DNA of 64,000 nt, taken from the NCBI RefSeq assembly GCF_012641185.1, contig NZ_JAAXLK010000011.1, positions 23,914 through 87,913 on the forward strand, written 5' to 3'. Made by a program: the position numbers and the translations under genes. Positions 17,353 through 25,276 of this stretch are shown piece by piece (the stretch's first letter is position 1; each line of letters opens with the position of its first letter). This DNA is from Levilactobacillus tujiorum (GTDB taxonomy: Bacteria; Bacillota; Bacilli; Lactobacillales; Lactobacillaceae). The notes beneath the pieces were generated by a model. It saw only the letters and a list, made by a program, of their open reading frames with translations. It did not search any database and had not been told where the DNA came from.

Positions 17353-17386
17353 GTTTATGGTTAATCGGCCGAGGGAGGAACCGTTC

Positions 17387-17491
17387 ATGGTTGCATTAGG
17401 GAATATTTTGTTTTATGGCTTGGGAACTTTGCTGATCATTGCCGTGGGTTACGCCGCGTTTGCAAGTTACCAAGCACATCGAGATGAATAA
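17387..17491 (+). CDS. Small single-pass membrane protein, 34 residues
   Basis: The ORF encodes 34 residues beginning MVALGNILFYGLGTLL and ending YQAHRDE. Residues 4-27 form one membrane segment, and the tail is charged. It has a strong GAGGGAGGAA site, its own promoter 35 nt upstream and a bidirectional terminator right after it, which together argue for real expression. It matches no family that I recognise. A membrane-complex subunit, a regulator and a type I toxin are all possible. Confidence 0.55.
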   Translation: MVALGNILFYGLGTLLIIAVGYAAFASYQAHRDE

Positions 17492-17496
17492 CAAAA

Positions 17497-17543
17497 ACAG
17501 GAATTTCAGGACCTTCTCGGGAAGAAGATCTTGAGATTCCTGT
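17497..17543. terminator. Bidirectional terminator
   Basis: ACAGGAAT and ATTCCTGT pair around further partial pairing. T-runs follow on both strands, so it serves the 34-residue gene and the convergent YdcF-like gene. Confidence 0.65.
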
Positions 17544-17548
17544 CTTTT

Positions 17549-18616
17549 TTATTGATACTCCGCCCAGACTAAGACCAGGCTCAAAATAAACATCAACCCA
17601 ATGGCAATGGCGTGCCAGCGCTTATTCCCCACGAAAATGGCGATGTACTCCCGGATAATCGCGTTAGGTAGGAAGAATTTAGCCGTATGGGCGCCAATTC
17701 CGTTGGCTTTAACTCCGGCTTTTCTGGCAATCATCCCAGCGCGAAAAGTATGGTAGCCGTTGGTCACAAAGGTGATCTTGGGCTTCACGGTGCCTCGTGC
17801 GTCGATAATCTTTTGCGAGAAAACCATGTTCTCGTACGTCGTCGTTGACTGGTCTTCAGCGATCGCTTGCTCCGGTGGCAGGCCGTGATCCAGCGCGTAT
17901 TGGCGCATGGCGACCCCCTCTGCCACCGTCTCATCACCACCCTGACCACCAGAAAAGATGATCACGGGGCCTTGGCCAATCTTACGCAGCTGCTTGCGAT
18001 AAAATTTCAGCGCCCGATCAATCCGTCGCGCCAACAGCGGTGAGACTTCATCGCCATTTAACAGCCCCGCCCCCAACACAATCAGGTAGTCCTGCCGGTA
18101 ACGCGGGTGGTTGAACTGATAAATCACCAGCATGGTTAGGTAGTTGTAGAACCAAAAAAGCACGTAGAAAACGACCATGCCGGGAAAAATATTTACAAAC
18201 GTCGCCACCGGTAGCGGCAAATACAGTGAGGTCAACCGCATGATGAACGGCGCCAATAAAATGGCAATCCCCAGAAACAAGGTCAACATGTTGGCGATCG
18301 TATGACTCTCACGCCGCCACACAATCCAGGCATTCCACAACAGGAGAAAGGCTTGGAGCATGAACGCGAGCCCGATCAGTAAGATAATGCCAATAAAGAT
18401 AATCAGGCTAAATCCAAAGAGCAACTCGTTGCCAAAACCAATAATTGAGATGGCCAGCATCACCATGGTGGAATAGAAAAATAGCGAAAACCAAATCCCA
18501 TTGCTCAGCCGTCGTTTCTCAATGGCATAACTGGTAAAGAAGATTGCACCAAATAAGAGCGGTACCAGCCAGCCCCAATAAACGACTAGCGGGATATTAA
18601 ATAATTCATCTTGCAT
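17549..18616 (-). CDS. YdcF/SanA-like DUF218 membrane protein
   Basis: A 355-residue protein with about five transmembrane helices in residues 1-165 and a final helix near the C-terminus (about 335-352), around a DUF218 domain. The domain starts DYLIVLGAGLLNGDEVSPLLARRID and continues with VIIFSGGQGGDE, AIAEDQSTTTYENM and FVTNGYHTFRAG, the standard motifs of the ElyC/SanA/YdcF group. These proteins act at the cell envelope, and their reaction is not established in Firmicutes. It ends in a bidirectional terminator and lies about 40 nt downstream of the TMEM175-like gene on the same strand, probably in one transcript. Confidence 0.8.
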   Translation of the reverse strand: MQDELFNIPLVVYWGWLVPLLFGAIFFTSYAIEKRRLSNGIWFSLFFYSTMVMLAISIIGFGNELLFGFSLIIFIGIILLIGLAFMLQAFLLLWNAWIVWRRESHTIANMLTLFLGIAILLAPFIMRLTSLYLPLPVATFVNIFPGMVVFYVLFWFYNYLTMLVIYQFNHPRYRQDYLIVLGAGLLNGDEVSPLLARRIDRALKFYRKQLRKIGQGPVIIFSGGQGGDETVAEGVAMRQYALDHGLPPEQAIAEDQSTTTYENMVFSQKIIDARGTVKPKITFVTNGYHTFRAGMIARKAGVKANGIGAHTAKFFLPNAIIREYIAIFVGNKRWHAIAIGLMFILSLVLVWAEYQ

Positions 18617-18657
18617 GAAACTCCTCCAAAAACGTCATAATCTTAGGATAACACGAC

Positions 18658-19251
18658 TTAGGCAAACAACCGATCACTATCTGCTGGCGTCAGGATCGCC
18701 ATCACAACGAGCTCAATCAAAGTGAAGGCCAGGGATACTGGCGGCCAGTAAAAGATCAGCGCCACCACTACGGCCCAGATCAGCCAAAACCAGATGCTCG
18801 CGTGCATGCGATAGACTGACATCTTCCGAATTTTCTGCGCAATTTCGGGATGGTCTTCCCGGTTAGCCCGCATGATGGTATATGACAACGCCGCGTAAGC
18901 CAAGGCCCATAACGTAAAGATAATGAAGTAAAAGAGCTCTGGCTGCACGTCATTGATGAAACGCCCCGCCCAAGCCGTCGAGACCGGTAGCATGCTCATG
19001 GTCAGAATCCAGAAATTATTGACCCAGTAAATTCGCTTAGTCACCCGTTTAGTCAGACTAAACATGTAATGGTGATTGTACCAGGCCACCCCGATAAAGA
19101 GAAAACTAATCAGGTAAGCCACTAGATAGCTCCAATTCGCCATCAATGCGGTAAACGTCGGCTCTTCAGGCGTTTTAAACTCAAGAACCATGATCGTTAA
19201 GGCAATCGCAATCACGGCATCCGTGAAGGCTTCCACTCGTCCTTTGTTCAT
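18658..19251 (-). CDS. TMEM175-like (DUF1211) potassium channel subunit
   Basis: A 197-residue protein with six predicted membrane helices. The first carries the family signature GRVEAFTDAVIAIALTIMVLE, the R-F-S/T-D pore motif of bacterial TMEM175 channels. These are tetrameric potassium-selective channels with leucine/isoleucine filters rather than a TVGYG loop. The rest (FLFIGVAWYNHHYMF, VNNFWILTMSMLPV) also fits. Its partner gene in the likely operon is the YdcF-like gene. Substrate selectivity is inferred from the family. Confidence 0.82.
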   Translation of the reverse strand: MNKGRVEAFTDAVIAIALTIMVLEFKTPEEPTFTALMANWSYLVAYLISFLFIGVAWYNHHYMFSLTKRVTKRIYWVNNFWILTMSMLPVSTAWAGRFINDVQPELFYFIIFTLWALAYAALSYTIMRANREDHPEIAQKIRKMSVYRMHASIWFWLIWAVVVALIFYWPPVSLAFTLIELVVMAILTPADSDRLFA

Positions 19252-19462
19252 CGAAAATCCCCCTCAAAAACTTATCATGATCTTAGAATATCACAACTGT
19301 TCACAGGCGGTGTGAATAAGGACCTGCAGTATGTTTAGGAGATGATGGTTGGGCGCGATCATTTGAGCTAGTCTAAAAAATCAAAGATGAATTCAGTCAA
19401 GTGAAATTCTTGCAAAGTCATTTTCAATGGACATACTGGTATACATAAGAGGAGGGATCCCT

Positions 19463-19693
19463 ATGACCATTAAAGCACGTAAAGTCGGTAATTCTACGGT
19501 ATTGCCGGTTCCTAGTAGCATTAAAGTTTCTGCCGAATATGACGTTTATCAAGGCCGAGACGGCCAAATTATCTATACCCCTACGGCACCCAATCCATTT
19601 CTAGACGATAAGTTTGTGAAAACTCATGACTTCTCACAAACAGAAGCGCTTAATGACCGCCCCTTAGGCACAGAGGTCGCCGATGATGACTAA
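19463..19693 (+). CDS. MazE/PemI-like antitoxin
   Basis: A 76-residue protein. The N-terminal part, MTIKARKVGNSTVLPVPSS, is an AbrB/SpoVT-type DNA-binding strand-loop of MazE-type antitoxins, and the acidic C-terminal tail (TEALNDRPLGTEVADDD) is the part that usually wraps the toxin. GGAGGG precedes the ATG at 19463; an upstream in-frame ATG at 19427 has no such site. It overlaps the start of a ruined MazF gene. With no toxin to neutralise here, it may now be an orphan, although it could still repress its promoter or act against a toxin elsewhere. Confidence 0.75.
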   Translation: MTIKARKVGNSTVLPVPSSIKVSAEYDVYQGRDGQIIYTPTAPNPFLDDKFVKTHDFSQTEALNDRPLGTEVADDD

Positions 19694-19850
19694 TTATATC
19701 CCTGATACACAGGATATCGTCTGGCCTAATTTTAACCCTGCACGCGGACACAAAATTAAGTAGCGACGCCCCGCATTAGTATTAAGTCACCAAGGATATA
19801 GCCGTTTGACCAATTTAGTTGTCGTCTGTCCTATCACACACGCTATCAAA
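19683..19850 (+). pseudogene. MazF/PemK toxin remnant
   Basis: Starting at ATG codons that overlap the antitoxin stop, the frame reads MMTNYIPDTQDIVWPNFNP then ARGHKIK, an amber stop (19761-19763), then RRPALVLSHQGYSRLTN and VVVCPITHAIKSS. This is the MazF ribonuclease fold start, with GHKIK*RRPALV where the family has GHEIKKRRPALV, so a single A-to-T change made the stop. Similarity ends near codon 56, and the last third of the gene is missing where the convergent gene begins. Both the nonsense codon and the 3' loss inactivate it. Confidence 0.8.
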
Positions 19851-19868
19851 AGCTCGCTTCAATCAGTC

Positions 19869-20465
19869 TTATCCCATCGCCCTAGCCCTAGGCGTCGTGC
19901 CCTTCTGATAAGTCGTCACGACCTTCGTTAAATTCACATCTTCATACCGACGAACCGTGGTCTTCGAACGTACCGGTTTAACCGCCTGCGATTTAACGGG
20001 AGAAACATACTGCTTGTTGCCCGTGATATACTGGCCATCCGCCAAGCGGTAGCGGGTTGTGGCGCCATGCTTAACGACTTGTGTGACCGCCACCGCAGTC
20101 CCCTGCTTCACGTGCCGCACTTTTCCAGTCAACAAATCCGTCTCATAGACGTTAATTCCCTTAGGTGCGGTGACATACAGGCGGCGGTAATGATTATGCC
20201 AATAGAGCTGAACCGCGTAGTCATCATTAGCCGTGACGTATGTGCTGCTAAACTTGTACTGAGCTGCCTCACGACCAGAGAGCGTCTTGCCCACCGTGGT
20301 GAAAAGTGGATCACTAGGACGTGCTCGTTCAAATTGCGCCGTAACCGTGGCACTGGCGTCCAGCGAATAATCGTTAAGCCGATTCTTTGACCACAAAAAG
20401 TTCCACGCTACGCCGATGCCTAGCGTCACACCCAATATCAATAATCCCTTGTACAAGCTTATCAT
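19869..20465 (-). CDS. Membrane-anchored protein with SH3-like surface domain
   Basis: A 198-residue protein with a signal anchor (residues 5-24) and an extracellular part. Residues 75-160 are rich in beta strands with aromatic and basic residues (LYWHNHYRRLYVTAPKGINVY, then KQGTAVAVTQVVKHGATTRYRLADGQYITGNKQYV), resembling the SH3-like or DUF5776-type repeats seen on lactobacillar surface proteins. The C-terminus is basic and may bind the wall. AAGGAG lies 10 nt before the ATG. Its 3' end adjoins the truncated MazF gene, so a deletion there may have brought them together. No catalytic motif is seen. Confidence 0.55.
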   Translation of the reverse strand: MISLYKGLLILGVTLGIGVAWNFLWSKNRLNDYSLDASATVTAQFERARPSDPLFTTVGKTLSGREAAQYKFSSTYVTANDDYAVQLYWHNHYRRLYVTAPKGINVYETDLLTGKVRHVKQGTAVAVTQVVKHGATTRYRLADGQYITGNKQYVSPVKSQAVKPVRSKTTVRRYEDVNLTKVVTTYQKGTTPRARAMG

Positions 20466-20732
20466 AATAGTTTTCTCCTTAATCTATCGCCCTTATTCAT
20501 TAGTTTTTAGTGTGTAAAAACTATAACATTTATTTTATGTAAAAAGATACCACACTTTTATGAATGTGGTTAACTTATGTATTGAATAATGGTTTATATC
20601 AAGGAGTACGTCGGTTAAATAAATCGTTTTACTATTTGAATCAACTCAACTAACTGTCAGTTGATCGCTTACTACCATTCACTTTCTTAGACTCGCCATT
20701 TCGAAAGCACCGTAAGCTGACACAAAACGCAA

Positions 20733-20773
20733 AAAAAACGTCTGACTGACCCAAAGGCCAATCAGACGTTTTT
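20733..20773. terminator. Strong bidirectional terminator
   Basis: AAAAACGTCTGA and TCAGACGTTTTT pair around a 16-nt loop, with T-runs on both strands. Confidence 0.8.
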
Positions 20774-20941
20774 ACCACAGCATTCGCCGAAACGAATGGA
20801 TTTATCTCGGAATCCACATTCCCTCAAAATCAGACACGTCACAATACGGTGACATATGTGCCCTGCTGACAAATTCACCTAGCCGCTTGCGCGGACGCTC
20901 CTTGCAAGCAAGGAACGCGTGATTTCTCGACTCATCGCATA
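20733..20941 (-). ncRNA. Candidate structured RNA of about 210 nt
   Basis: On the minus strand, TTGCGC (20971-20976), 17 nt and an extended TGGTAGTAT -10 (20948-20953) precede a string of hairpins: TTCCTTGC/GCAAGGA, CCGC-GCAA-GCGG with a GNRA tetraloop, GTCAC/GTGAC, GGAAT/ATTCC and CATTCG/CGAATG, ending in a strong terminator (AAACGTCTGA/TCAGACGTTT). No ORF is supported. It may instead be the 3' UTR of the upstream 167-residue protein gene. It does not match any RNA class that I can recall with certainty; 6S RNA could be tested. Confidence 0.4.
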
Positions 20942-20978
20942 GGAACAATACTACCACAGCCATTGCCCTAGCGCAAGG

Positions 20979-21482
20979 CTATTTTTTCTTAGTGTCAGCG
21001 GCTGGTTTCTTAACATCGGTTGCTTCCTTGTTGGTCTCAGCGGCTTGAAGCTTCTCAATCTGCAAGCCTAACCAATCATGCAAGCTCTGGTCAGCCGTGG
21101 CTGCCTGTTCCACGTAAGTCGTGGCCGGTGCCAACGCATCAATCCGCAGACCAGACACGTTGATATCTGGCGTCTCAATCACCGCGTAAACGTTCAGTTC
21201 ACGTTCCTCATCGGTTTCCATGATCTTGCCAACCGTCTTCGTGTCCTGCAACGGCAGGTTGATGACACTTAACTCCAACCGCACGGAGGCTTCCGTGTCA
21301 GTGAGTTTCAATGAGGCTTGGGCCAAGTTATCTTCACCAATCTGATCACGCATGAAGGCCGCCAAGGGTGCCATGGTGCCATCTGGATCAGCAAAGAACT
21401 TGGCCTGCGTGGTTTCCGCCGTAAAATGTTCTATTTTATCATCCGCTACTGCATCAATAAGTGCCTGTACTTCTCGCTTCAT
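20979..21482 (-). CDS. Conserved hypothetical protein, acidic with Lys-rich tail
   Basis: A 167-residue soluble protein that I do not recognise. It starts MKREVQALIDAVADDKIEHF, has two alternating strand-like stretches (ASVRLELSVINLPLQ, LNVYAVIETPDINVSGLRI) and ends in a low-complexity tail of alternating Lys/Ala/Asp (KKPAADTKKK). No membrane segment or known motif is visible. GAGGTGG precedes the ATG. It starts 14 nt after the upstream membrane protein gene on the same strand, so the two form an operon, and the possible 210-nt RNA follows. Confidence 0.6.
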   Translation of the reverse strand: MKREVQALIDAVADDKIEHFTAETTQAKFFADPDGTMAPLAAFMRDQIGEDNLAQASLKLTDTEASVRLELSVINLPLQDTKTVGKIMETDEERELNVYAVIETPDINVSGLRIDALAPATTYVEQAATADQSLHDWLGLQIEKLQAAETNKEATDVKKPAADTKKK

Positions 21483-21496
21483 TTACCCACCTCGTT

Positions 21497-21904
21497 TTAA
21501 TGCCCGAATCTTTCCCGATCGCGCTTATCACGTTCATATTTGCGGAGCCGCAACGCGAGGACGAGCCAGTATGCATTGGCCACCATGACGCCAATACTGC
21601 CGACAGACATCAACAGCCGAACGACCAGCGCGGCCCGGTCATAGCTCCACATCGTGATCAGCACACTGATCAGCGACAGCGTGTACATCCCGATTACCAG
21701 TCCCATCAGATAAAATGACGGCCGCCAATCCAACGCAGCGAGCACAATGGTAATGGCATACAAGCCAACGGCTAAAGCCGAGGACCGCCAAAATTCACTC
21801 ATGGACGTAGTCAAACCAACAAACGAGCGCGACATCAGAAAATTAATGACCAGGAAACCAAATAGCGAAATAATGGCCCAGGCAATCACGTTACGATCTT
21901 TCAT
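21497..21904 (-). CDS. Small four-helix membrane protein, function unknown
   Basis: A 135-residue hydrophobic protein with four predicted transmembrane helices (about 7-25, 38-56, 62-85 and 93-117) and a charged end, KYERDKRDRERFGH. No family was recognised. GAGGAG lies about 11 nt before the ATG. It is the first gene of a two-gene unit with the 167-residue protein, which suggests a joint role at the membrane, but nothing in the sequence defines it. Confidence 0.6.
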   Translation of the reverse strand: MKDRNVIAWAIISLFGFLVINFLMSRSFVGLTTSMSEFWRSSALAVGLYAITIVLAALDWRPSFYLMGLVIGMYTLSLISVLITMWSYDRAALVVRLLMSVGSIGVMVANAYWLVLALRLRKYERDKRDRERFGH

Positions 21905-21936
21905 TTAAAATTAAACTCCTCAATTTTTCCTAAGTA

Positions 21937-21970
21937 ATTAAAAACGCGGTCTCAAATCGACCACGCTTTC
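21937..21970 (-). terminator. Terminator of the lipoate ligase gene
   Basis: On the minus strand AAAGCGTGGTC pairs with GACCGCGTTTT across a 6-nt loop, followed by T residues. Confidence 0.7.
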
Positions 21971-22041
21971 GTCAATTTCATTTTCTATTCTAACGTATCT
22001 AGTCTATAAAATCAGCAAATCCCAGAATTCTTAGCCGAGAT

Positions 22042-23055
22042 TTAATCGACTAGCAGGTTTAAAACATCCTGCGTATCAATCCCGTTGAAGTATAGCTGGG
22101 TGTTGACGCTATTCAATACAGCTCCGACGTGCTCCCGGTCATAACGCACGCCCTTCAACTTTTCTGCCAATTCGGTTGCGTCGCTAGGACCGAAGAAATC
22201 TCCATAGAATTTGATATTTTCGATCTTCCCGCCGTCAACCAACAAACGCGCATCAATGGTCCCCGCGGTAAAGTGTTGCCGCTTCTTGACCGTGAATTCA
22301 GGAGAGTTTCCGTAAACCCAGTCCCAGTTGGCGTAGTACTCATTGAAGATCTGGTCGATAGCCGCCTTTTCATCATCGGCAATCTTAACTTCCTTGTCCG
22401 CAATCGCATCCAAACTGTCCACGTGGAACAATTCCTTCAACAAGGTGTCTCTAAATTCCGGCACCGTTAAGTTTTGATATTCCGGTGCTAAGTAAGGTTT
22501 CAGGTTCGTGACCCGTGAACGAACGGACTTAATGCCCTTAGACTTCATCTTGTCTTCTGGAACGTTCAAGGCATGGGCAATCACGTCTTGATCCACGTCA
22601 AGCATCAACGTCCCGTGTGAGAACGTCTTGCCACTGTGAGAATACATCGCGTTACCGGAGAACTTCTTGCCGTCGACTAAGATGTCATTTCGGCCAGAAA
22701 CTTCGACGGTTTTTGCCCCCATCGCGTGCAAAGCATCCACCACGGGCTGAACGAATGATTTGAAATCGCCAAACTCTTCGCTGTCGCTATCAACCACGAA
22801 GCTAAAGCAAAGGTTGCCGAGATCTTGATAGACCGCACCGCCACCCGATAACCGGCGGGTGACCGTAATGTCATTTTCTTCCACATATTTCTGGTCGATT
22901 TCTTCCAACGTATTCTGGTTACGACCAACGATAATGCAAGGTCCTTCATAGTAGAACAGAACCAATGGCTCATCGAATTGCTTGTTGTTCATTAAGTACT
23001 GTTCGGTTGCTAAGTTGTGACGAATATCATGTGACTTCATGGCATACCAATACAT
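22042..23055 (-). CDS. lplA: Lipoate-protein ligase A
   Basis: A 337-residue enzyme that activates lipoate with ATP and attaches it to the E2 subunits of 2-oxoacid dehydrogenases or to GcvH. It has the family signatures FYYEGPCIIVGRNQNTLEEI and TRRLSGGGAVYQDLGNLCFSF (the RRxSGGGAVYHD box), a catalytic-lysine region DGKKFSGNA, and the C-terminal accessory domain from about residue 245. An ATG with GAAAGGGG upstream was chosen. It stands alone between its terminator and the Rrf2 unit. Lipoate scavenging fits a lactic acid bacterium without lipoate synthesis; no lipA/lipB is in view. Confidence 0.9.
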   Translation of the reverse strand: MYWYAMKSHDIRHNLATEQYLMNNKQFDEPLVLFYYEGPCIIVGRNQNTLEEIDQKYVEENDITVTRRLSGGGAVYQDLGNLCFSFVVDSDSEEFGDFKSFVQPVVDALHAMGAKTVEVSGRNDILVDGKKFSGNAMYSHSGKTFSHGTLMLDVDQDVIAHALNVPEDKMKSKGIKSVRSRVTNLKPYLAPEYQNLTVPEFRDTLLKELFHVDSLDAIADKEVKIADDEKAAIDQIFNEYYANWDWVYGNSPEFTVKKRQHFTAGTIDARLLVDGGKIENIKFYGDFFGPSDATELAEKLKGVRYDREHVGAVLNSVNTQLYFNGIDTQDVLNLLVD

Positions 23056-23213
23056 AGCTCAAAAACCCCTTTCGAATTAACCAATCGCCGGTTAACGACT
23101 CCGGCTAAGATAAATCATAGCACGCATTGGAACCGATTACAATTTAGCGTCCATATAATGGAAAAGTCCGTGTAAATTTCCCGTTTTTTCGCCCAAAATA
23201 AAAATTTAACAAT

Positions 23214-23242
23214 AAAAAAGGTCCCCGCACTCGGCGAGAACC
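23214..23242 (-). terminator. Terminator of the Rrf2 gene
   Basis: On the minus strand GGTTCTCGC and GCGGGGACC form nine pairs (two G-T) around a 5-nt loop, followed by six T residues. A second hairpin ATGGTG/CACCAT lies nearer the stop codon. Confidence 0.65.
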
Positions 23243-23368
23243 CAGCCCCCGTCAAAGTTCACCTCTGGCGGTCACGACTGTTATTAATGGTGGCCTTAGT
23301 CACCATTCGATTTTATACCCTTATTATAACGCCGCTAACTAAAGTTTAGTAGCATTTTGCTCACTAAG

Positions 23369-23830
23369 TTAATCATTAAGTAGCCGACGGAAATAACCGT
23401 GCGCATGCAGGTCCTGCTTCAAGTCCGTCATCGTAAATTGATGATAGAACTTCCGGTAGTCTTCATCCGCTAACGTAAATAAATCCGTCAAGGTTTGTGA
23501 AATGTTAGCGGAGATATCCGTCGCATCCGTATTCTTCGTTCCCTTAGAGTCACCGGTGATGAAGCGCGCATAGCTAATGGTCGGCGGAATCGTCAGGTCA
23601 TAAAGTTCGCCCACGTTGATTTCGTCCAGGCTCCGAATCAACTGATACCCCCCATTTTTCCCAACGGATCCCTCAATATAACCTTGTTTGTGCAACACTG
23701 AGAGAATGTTGCGGATCATCACCGCATTCAATTGTAGTGACGTCGCCAATTCGCGACTTGCAATCTTCCGGGGACGATTCTCGTCCAGGTACAGCAAGCT
23801 GTGAACAGCAACGGAAAAGTCTAATCTCAT
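23369..23830 (-). CDS. Rrf2 family transcriptional regulator, cysteine-free
   Basis: A 153-residue winged-helix regulator. MRLDFSVAVHSLLYLDENRPRKIASRELATSLQLNAVMIRNILSVLHKQGYIEGSVGKNGGYQL is the standard Rrf2 DNA-binding domain. Members such as IscR and NsrR carry three cysteines for an iron-sulphur cluster in residues 90-110; this one has no cysteine, so it must sense something else, like YwnA-type members. Nothing nearby on its strand defines its target; lipoate ligase lies downstream after a terminator. The divergent opp operon begins about 430 nt away. Confidence 0.82.
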   Translation of the reverse strand: MRLDFSVAVHSLLYLDENRPRKIASRELATSLQLNAVMIRNILSVLHKQGYIEGSVGKNGGYQLIRSLDEINVGELYDLTIPPTISYARFITGDSKGTKNTDATDISANISQTLTDLFTLADEDYRKFYHQFTMTDLKQDLHAHGYFRRLLND

Positions 23831-24262
23831 CGTCTAGCCATCGCTTTCAAAAAGTCTGTAATCAATACTGGTATCATACCACAAATTCGCACAAAACAGG
23901 CGATTCTAATGGAATACCTTAGATTCTTCTCATTCAGAATATACATGCATAACTTTCCAGATTTTCGTATACATTAGCACCATTAACTATTGGTTTAGCA
24001 AGCAAATTGACCAACTTAATGCTTTCAAGTTAAAAATTTTATCATTTTATTCAATTTCTGCGAAGATTGATGTATCAAAGTTTATGAGGATTTTATGAAG
24101 AACTTATGACTAATTTTGAGAAATCAGGGGTTGTAAATGAGAATTTGATTAACTATAATCAAAAACAATTATTATCCGCAAGCAAATTGAATACGTACAT
24201 ACGTTTATTCATCAGCTTTAGCGCCAAATGAGAAGTAGATTAGAACATTGGGAGGGATTTCC
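23831..24262. other. AT-rich regulatory stretch upstream of opp
   Basis: No gene is seen in this 430-nt stretch. It contains a direct repeat GCAAGCAAATTGA (about 23999 and 24179) spaced 180 nt, and the opp promoter with its overlapping palindrome. It is notably AT-rich beside the coding DNA. Confidence 0.5.
24131..24163 (+). promoter_or_regulatory. opp promoter with palindromic operator over the -10
   Basis: TTGTAA (24131-24136), a 17-nt spacer and TATAAT (24154-24159) form a strong promoter. A perfect inverted repeat, TTTGATTA (24144-24151) and TAATCAAA (24156-24163), covers the -10, so a dimeric repressor could block it. A leader of roughly 95 nt follows. Confidence 0.6.
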
Positions 24263-25276
24263 GTGGAAACCGCATCAAACTTTCTAAATATCAAGGACGT
24301 CAGCACGGCTTTTAAGATTGACGGCCAGTATTATGACGCCATCTCCCACATTAACCTCCAGGTCCAACACGACGAAATTCTCGCCATCGTTGGTGAATCA
24401 GGTTGTGGTAAAAGTACGCTGGCCACTACCATTATGGGTTTACATGATCCGGCAGAGACCAAGATTTCTGGCGAAGTTGATTTTGAAGGGACCGACCTTC
24501 TGAAGTTAGACGAATCGGGATACAATCAATTCCGCGGCGCCAAGATCGGCATGATCTTCCAAGATCCGCTGTCGGCGCTCAACCCCTTGAAACGCATCGA
24601 GGATCAGATCAGCGAAGTGATGGATTATCACACTGATTTGTCCGCGGAAGATAAACATAAACGCGTCATCGAATTACTTAATCAGGTAGGGATCGTTAAT
24701 CCCCAACGGACCGCCAAGCAATTTCCACATGAATTATCCGGTGGGATGCGTCAACGGGTCATTATCGCGATTGCCATTGCCTGCAAGCCAGACCTTATCA
24801 TTGCGGATGAACCGACCACGGCCCTTGATGTGACCATTCAAGCACAGATCCTAGATGTGCTGCGCGACATCCAAAAAGAAAACCACGCCGGTATCATTCT
24901 GATCACGCATGACCTGGGCGTCGTTGCTGAGACTGCCGATGAGGTCGCCGTCATGTACGCCGGGCAAATCGTAGAACAGGGTTCCGTCGAACAGGTCTTC
25001 AACACGCCTGAACATCCCTACACCCGGTCGCTACTGCGTTCCATGCCCCAGCGGGATAACGAAAATGATGATCTTTACGTCATTCAAGGTAACGTGCCTT
25101 CCTTACAAAAGATGCCCGCTACCGGCGATCGTTTTGCACCTAGAATCCCCTGGGTGCCCGCCGAAGAACACGAGGAACACCCCACGATGCATGAAGTGGC
25201 ACCGGGACACGAGGTCCGCTGCACTTGTTACAAACATTTCCAATTTCCAGATGAACAAGGGAGCGTGACGGCATGA
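24263..25276 (+). CDS. oppD: Oligopeptide ABC transporter ATP-binding protein OppD
   Basis: A 337-residue ATPase of the Opp/Dpp type. It has Walker A GESGCGKST, Q-loop IGMIFQDPLSALNP, signature LSGGMRQR, Walker B LIIADEPTT and H-loop ITHDLG, followed by the C-terminal oligopeptide-transporter extension ending in a cysteine-containing tail (VRCTC). It powers peptide import with OppF. GTG at 24263 has GGGAGGG 7 nt upstream; a TTG at 24248 is open in frame. It is the first gene of oppDFBCA, the order known from Lactococcus, and overlaps oppF by four nt. Confidence 0.93.
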   Translation: METASNFLNIKDVSTAFKIDGQYYDAISHINLQVQHDEILAIVGESGCGKSTLATTIMGLHDPAETKISGEVDFEGTDLLKLDESGYNQFRGAKIGMIFQDPLSALNPLKRIEDQISEVMDYHTDLSAEDKHKRVIELLNQVGIVNPQRTAKQFPHELSGGMRQRVIIAIAIACKPDLIIADEPTTALDVTIQAQILDVLRDIQKENHAGIILITHDLGVVAETADEVAVMYAGQIVEQGSVEQVFNTPEHPYTRSLLRSMPQRDNENDDLYVIQGNVPSLQKMPATGDRFAPRIPWVPAEEHEEHPTMHEVAPGHEVRCTCYKHFQFPDEQGSVTA

